Source of the DNA: Trema orientale
Taxonomy: Eukaryota > Streptophyta > Magnoliopsida > Rosales > Cannabaceae
NCBI GenBank assembly: GCA_002914845.1
Contig: JXTC01000294.1
Span: forward strand, 135,098-199,097
DNA length: 64,000 nt
Reading direction: 5' to 3'
The translations under genes and the position numbers were made by a program. This document shows, one piece after another, positions 58,698 to 64,000 of the stretch. The notes under the pieces were generated by a model. It was not told the origin of the DNA, did no database searches, and saw only the letters and a list, made by a program, of their open reading frames with translations. Within the stretch, counting starts at the first letter, position 1; every line of letters begins with the position of its first letter.

Positions 58698-61300
58698 TGT
58701 CATGACCCAAAACTCGGGCCAGTGGTAGAAGGAGAATTTTACAAGTGGGAATTTATAAGTTGTTTTAGAAAAATATAGAAACTTCAAGTTTTCAGATAGA
58801 CTTATGTAAATAAAATTATAAAAATAATTCAAATTGTAAATTTCTACAGTTTTGTGATCACCACTAGATATAGTATAACATCCCTAGCTATACTACAATT
58901 AAATATGCTCACTCCTACGTAGGAAAGCTAAATAGTGCCAACTCACTTATTTTTTTTTTTTAACATCTGTAATATTGGAAAAGCGAAAAAGAGAGGATAA
59001 ATCTAAACTTTTCTGTTTGGTTCTGGAAAAAATCAGTGATATATTCTTTTTTTTTTTGCACGGCGGAATTATTTGTAATCTGTACAGTATAAAACATGGT
59101 TTTACTACTTTTGATAACTCCCACAAGATCAGTATATACATATACGTAGTAACAATATATACAAAGTTCTCAAAAAGTCTATATTCAGTTCAAAACTAGC
59201 ATATAAATAGTATTGGAGTGGAAACAACTCAACCAATATTACTCCTGATCCTGATCATCTGCATCATAAGAACTAAATAAGCAATGGCCCAGTAAATAGA
59301 AATCCATGCATGCTTATGAACAATTTGTATATAAAACTTATTAATCCTTATACCCTTAATTTCCTTAGAAAATATTAACATTTAAATCATGTTTGGGCCC
59401 CCTCCTTGATATAGTTTCTAACTCAATGACATAGTAGGTATCGTCTTAATAAATATCATTTGAGGCTTATCCTGTCTTGAAATTAACCTTAAGGGATTTG
59501 ACCTCCCTTTTTTTGGCTCACACTGTCTTGGACTTAACCTCAAGGGATTTCACTACATTTACCTACTAGATCAGCAAGATAAGGACCATACCTCTCTTTA
59601 AAATAAATAACGTTTAGGGTAAAGACTCTTTATTAAAATCAATAACTTATAAATAATTATTTTGTGCATACAAATATGACAAATATGACATGCCTCATGA
59701 AAATGATATGACCAATTTTCAAATATATAAATCTCAATATCACAGATACATCACATTTAATATATATAATCATATACGTAGGTACTTGTGATGTTAGAGT
59801 GGAATTTCCACTTACCTTAAATCCAAGAAACACAAAATAAAGTGAAAGGTAGATTTCTTCTTCAAGAAAGCTTGATGTGCTTAAAGGCCTAGTCACAACA
59901 TTCAACTTTCAATTATAATTAATTTTCCCATGAAAGCATCATCAAAAATATTATGAAATCATTTAGCAATCATATCAACTAGTATAAAGCATGTCTTAAT
60001 CATGGCCAAAAACACAAATTTTAGTTCCATAACACTAGGCATATAAAACATCGAAAAAGGTTGTTTCCCTTCCATACAAAATAGCTATTATAAACTTGGG
60101 ACTTCATACTCACAAACAATTAAGAAAGCTTCACTCTAAATTTCACTTTCGAAATAATTATAAGAGTATTTAGTACTCAAGGTTAAACTGCAAGGTCCGT
60201 TATCCATATAACTATGCCAAAAAAGAAAACAACTCAATCACACAAATTCATTGGGTCAATAAAATGGATCTACAAACCTTATTTAAAGTTCCTTGTCTCA
60301 TACAGCCCACTAATAATCAATTAATCATTTCTAATAATTATATAAGTATATTTTGATTCATTATAGAAACACCATGGGACCTCTTCACCGGATGTTGATT
60401 TGATTGTTTTTCTTTTCCTTTTTTTTTTCTACGTTAGTCCAGCTATAGAACGTCCCTAGGCTTATGTACAATATAATATGAATAGTATGGAATCTAGAAA
60501 AACTCATGATAATTACTAAAAAAAATACAGTAAAGAAAATCTATGTAGCTTAAATCTCTATGCAAGCATAAAATTCATTAGCAAAGATAATAAATAGTAG
60601 TCCAGCTTTCTACCAGTTTATGTATATATGTATATATATAAGAGACATACAAACAATTAAATATATATAAGCAACTATAAAGAAAATTAGCTCACCTTTT
60701 TCTAATGGTAGAAATGGTATAAGGCAAGAGGTCTTACAGAACTAATGACTTGGAGAAGGAATTGTGTTTTGAGTCGGTTCTAAAGTTACTGCTCATATAA
60801 ACTAAGAGATAAAGAAAGTATTTTCCAACTCATGAAAATTAATCATATTATTACTAGTGTGTATATATATGTATTTTTTAAATAAAATAATAATATGTGG
60901 AATGGTGGTTTCTCCCCACGTGTAGTACAACTTGAATATATATATCCAATCCTATTCATAAGTTATATAAATAAAAGTTACACAATATTCAAAAATTAAT
61001 AGTAAGCACACCATATAAAAAAAATATTACAATAAGACCCAGATTAACTCCATATCTCTAGTAAAATCTTATTCACTCCAAATTATAGTTATTTCATTTT
61101 GTGCTATATATGTACAGGACATCTAAGAAACATCATGACACAAACTATTGAACATTTACCATTAAGCACATTAATCTCTCTTTGAATCGAAGATCGATCT
61201 TTCACTGTACATGTAAACTAATATTCTAGTTAGTCCATTAAGCAAATTCTCATATAATAAAAATGCTCCCATTTTAGCACTTAATTTTATTTTTATTTTT

Positions 61301-61328
61301 ATCATCATCATTATTATTATTATTATTA
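61301..61328. repeat. ATC/ATT microsatellite
   Basis: (ATC)n passing into (ATT)n. A second run, (ATC/TCA)n, lies at 61,449-61,468. Both are within the TK-D LTR. Confidence 0.8.
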
Positions 61329-61535
61329 AGGATATATTCGTACCTGTTAAAATTAAATACAAGAAAGTTTATTATTGGCAAGATGTACTTGTGAGAACAT
61401 TGGGCACTATATATAGACTGTTAATAATATTCATAGAACATATCCATGCATCATCATCATCATCATCACAAGTGGGCATAATAAATAATACAGGCTAAAT
61501 CCATGATATGAGTTTGAAAGTGTTATTACAAATCT

Positions 61536-61667
61536 AAAATAAGAGTTACTAAGTAGTTACCAACTACTAAACTAGTAACAAGCTTCCTCTCCTAATCACT
61601 CAAAATAAGAGTTACTAAGTAGTTACCAACTACTAAACTAGTAACAAGCTTCCTCTCCTAATCACTC
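61536..61667. repeat. Perfect 66-bp tandem duplication
   Basis: 61,536-61,601 and 61,602-61,667 are identical, starting AAAATAAGAGTTACTAAG and ending CCTAATCACTC. It lies in the TK-D LTR. The lack of any difference means a recent event or an assembly artefact. Confidence 0.9.
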
Positions 61668-62686
61668 CACTCCGGAGTTGCCCAAGTCACACTGCACACT
61701 ACCTGAATGCAACTTTTCAAACCTGCATGGTTAGTACTTTTTCAAATCCATATATAAACCAAGTTTACAAAAATCAAGATCAAGAGGAATCACATATTCA
61801 AAACCCAAACCAAAACCAAAACAATAGCCACATAGTTGTATATATCATGAATCAACCGGGTATATGAATGAGCTCTCATCCTCCCATCACGGCCCTATAA
61901 TACCTCTTTATTAGAGGTACTCAGCATCCCGATACTACCTGGAGGTGTGTTAGCAAAACCTGCGCAGGGGCCTAGGTCTCTTACCTAGTACAGCAGCAAC
62001 TCACTAGCGATCTAAAATATGATGATACAATAATGGAACTCAAGTATGTGATCCTATGGTAGGTACAATATGTCATAGAGTGAGTAATAATAATAACCAT
62101 TCATCAAGTATATCAAAAAAAATCATGCTTTAAAACTCATTTAGTATTATTCTGGGATTTATTGAAAATCGGTCAGCATAACGGTTGTATTTTCCCAAAA
62201 CTTCAATTGTGAAACCTGCATAAAAACCATACAGTCCAATCCCAAAACAATCCGATTGGTTTAAACAGTTCACAAGTTCATCAAATATCCAATCAAATCA
62301 ATTGAATTCATGAAAATCGACAATTTTCAAAAATATGTCATAATGCAAATTTTAAAACAAAATAAGTATAAAACTAGGTAATTGAACCCTTATCTTGCCC
62401 TGATAGCAGCTATGCCAAGCCATCGACACTCATAGAATCTTCCGTTGGTTACTTGGGTACTCGAGAAGTCATTTCAGGAATTCTGTAAGTTCACTTTGAG
62501 GGGTGACTTCTCCATTAAAGCCTCAAATTGACAAACGGACGTCACCACTGAATTCCTAGCATCAAAAATAGCTAGGTTAGACATATAACTCGATTAATTT
62601 GGGCCCGAGCCGAAACTCGGCCCGTGGCACGCAAAACGAGATCAAATCCCAAGCCTCGAGTCTCGGATGTTGTGCCACTTCGAAAT

Positions 62687-64000
62687 TGTGATATTTCGAA
62701 TTCTTAAACGATACCCAGTTCCTCATATGATTAAAGAGCCAATAATAACATAATTGCATAATATTTTCTTTTATATATTAATGCATTTTGTGCGCATAAA
62801 TTTGAGTACTCGCTTTAGTATATTTGTTACTTCTCTTAACTTTTATTCTCCTAGTAATTTTGCAGTGGAATGCTCGAGACATGCTCATTAGTACAAGTTG
62901 ATGTATATTAAGTCAAGCAAATTTTGGTGATTATTTGGTGTATAGATAAAACATACTTGGTTAATTTAATTAACTAATTGTCATGCTATACATATTGATA
63001 ATATTTTAAAGTATCTTCTTTTATTTAAGTGTAGCATTTCTGATGTTATTTATACTTGCTTAGACGCTCGAAATTATAGTTTGATAAAACTCCATTTACT
63101 TTGTCTTTATAGCTTAGATATAGATATATGTATGTAATATATAATATTAAAAAAGAAAAAGTTATATGATCGACTTTGGCTAAGTCGGTCGATTTATCAC
63201 CAAAAAGAGCATCTATATATATATATGTATTTGATGCCTTACATGAGAATACTTAGAACTCCACTAACTTTTTCTCTTCGGTACCTCCCTTTTTCATTCC
63301 ACCTGGTAGTTAATCATGGTTCCCACGTGATGAGTTTTATGAAACAAGTGCAAGCAAGCTATTATCTCTTTCTTGTGAACCTAAATGGTGATTTGCTTGA
63401 TTTTTTTTAATACTTCCTTCATTATAATTTTCTTAACCAGTTCTTAGATTTTAATTCTAAGTGTGTATATATGTGTGTTACTAGATCCTTATTTTGATAA
63501 TTTTGGAAAACTTCAATGATATTCTTAATTAAATCCCATAATTTTATATGCATCGAGAATGGGCCTCAATACACATGTATATATCGAAATGGGAAAAGGA
63601 AGGAAATTGATATTTGATTTTAGAAAGAGGTTCAATTAAGTCTTTATTATTATATTATTATTTAGTTTCAATGCTTTTTTTACCTCAATATACTTGATTT
63701 TAGACTTAAGGTCAATTGTTTATTGAGTTGTGTATTATCTAGAAGCTTATCCATGTGCTTGTAACCTTGCATTACATACGGAGGGGTTATGGGAATGCAT
63801 GTATAGCACACAAGATTCTAGAGCTGTAATTCAACTTATAATATGTTAATTAGGTGAGAGCTATGTTTTTATGATCCAAGTTTATTTTTTGTAAGCTGTG
63901 AAAGTCATGCGGTTCTAATAATTATTATGTTATTGGTGTTTTTCTTTATCAATAGTTAATTTTATTCTAGAATTGGATAAGTTTACTTTTCTTATTACCA
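62687..64000 (+). mobile_element. TK-B LTR start, runs off the window
   Basis: Starts TGTGATATTTCG with the TK-B 'CCTCATATGATTAAAGAGCC' run. The left target repeat would be GAAAT (62,682-62,686). Hairpin 63,170-63,188. At 2.7 kb its end would lie well outside the window. It is quite diverged from the other TK-B LTRs. Confidence 0.75.
63170..63188 (+). other. Hairpin, TK-B LTR (right-most copy)
   Basis: CGACTT/AAGTCG with loop TGGCT, plus an outer T-G wobble pair, 483 bases into the LTR. Confidence 0.6.

Larger units (their letters stand above)
58698..62686 (-). mobile_element. TK-D LTR, minus strand, at least 4.0 kb, cut by a TK-B LTR
   Basis: The left edge on the plus strand is TGTCATGACCC, that is, a minus-strand LTR ending GGGTCATGACA. 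The orientation is supported by a minus-strand AAGGTAAGTGG near 59,810, which resembles the ACGAGGTAAGTAA of TK-A LTRs, and by the GC-rich block 61,870-62,010 that reads like the TK-A one in reverse. No primer site adjoins it, so it is a solo or cut LTR. Otherwise AT-rich with poly-T runs and no gene seen. Confidence 0.6.

Noticed and set aside
58950-59070. Poly-T runs as possible Pol III terminators or SINE ends
   Set aside because: No A/B-box promoter or target repeats nearby; simple AT-rich drift in an old LTR is enough.

Overview
This window looks like a piece of repeat-packed, AT-rich heterochromatin from a flowering plant, most likely a eudicot. I found no host gene, tRNA, rRNA or CRISPR array. 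Almost every base I can place belongs to Ty3/gypsy LTR retrotransposons, all broken, stacked inside one another. The plant signs are chromovirus elements of the Tekay (Del) type with 2.7-3 kb LTRs and a tRNA-iMet type primer site (TGGTATCAGAGC), and Athila-type elements with a tRNA-Asp type primer site (TGGCGCCGTTGCC) and a reading region after pol. The species cannot be named from the sequence. Family names used here are local: TK-A, TK-B and TK-D (Tekay-like), ATH (Athila) and ATH-C (an Athila relative).

Layout. 1-7,738 is a patchwork of ATH-C pieces (LTR, gag-like, 3' region) and TK-A LTR pieces, with one clean solo LTR at 3,824-6,818 flanked by ACACA. 7,739-14,866 holds a TK-B LTR start and then a broken TK-B element (LTR 8,511-11,211, gag-pol to 14,866). 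14,867-17,568 is the right part of a TK-A LTR. From 17,569 to 54,324 lies a deep nest: an old Athila copy (ATH-2) is split at 19,143/52,548 by a TK-A element (19,144-52,547, target repeat CCTTA). That TK-A element carries a TK-B copy in its left LTR (19,538 to about 26,780) and, in its gag, a largely complete Athila copy (ATH-1, 29,177-43,489, target repeat AAGGG). ATH-1 itself carries a solo TK-A LTR (36,157-38,837, target repeat TCAAT). A block at about 48,511-50,538 inside the right TK-A LTR looks out of place. From 54,325 to 57,120 ATH-C LTR pieces point inward at each other around a small gag-like fragment. 57,121-62,686 is TK-D LTR material on the minus strand, with a short integrase scrap between two copies, and a further TK-B LTR begins at 62,687 and runs off the window.

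The target-site repeats give a relative history: ATH-2 first, then TK-A, then ATH-1, then the solo TK-A LTR; the TK-B copy also came after TK-A. The two LTRs of ATH-1 differ at 11 places in their last ~340 bases by eye (about 3%), which suggests an insertion of the order of one to two million years ago at commonly used plant rates.

The most unusual signals are structural, not coding: a 20-nt-period array of three tetraloop hairpins in the TK-B LTR, with paired changes between units; a hairpin at a matching offset in four TK-B LTRs whose stem is wholly different in one of them; an 11-bp GAAA-loop hairpin at the very start of the Athila LTR; a pol-to-3'ORF hairpin; polypurine-like tracts repeated inside the Athila copies; and primer-site look-alikes inside the ATH-C LTR.
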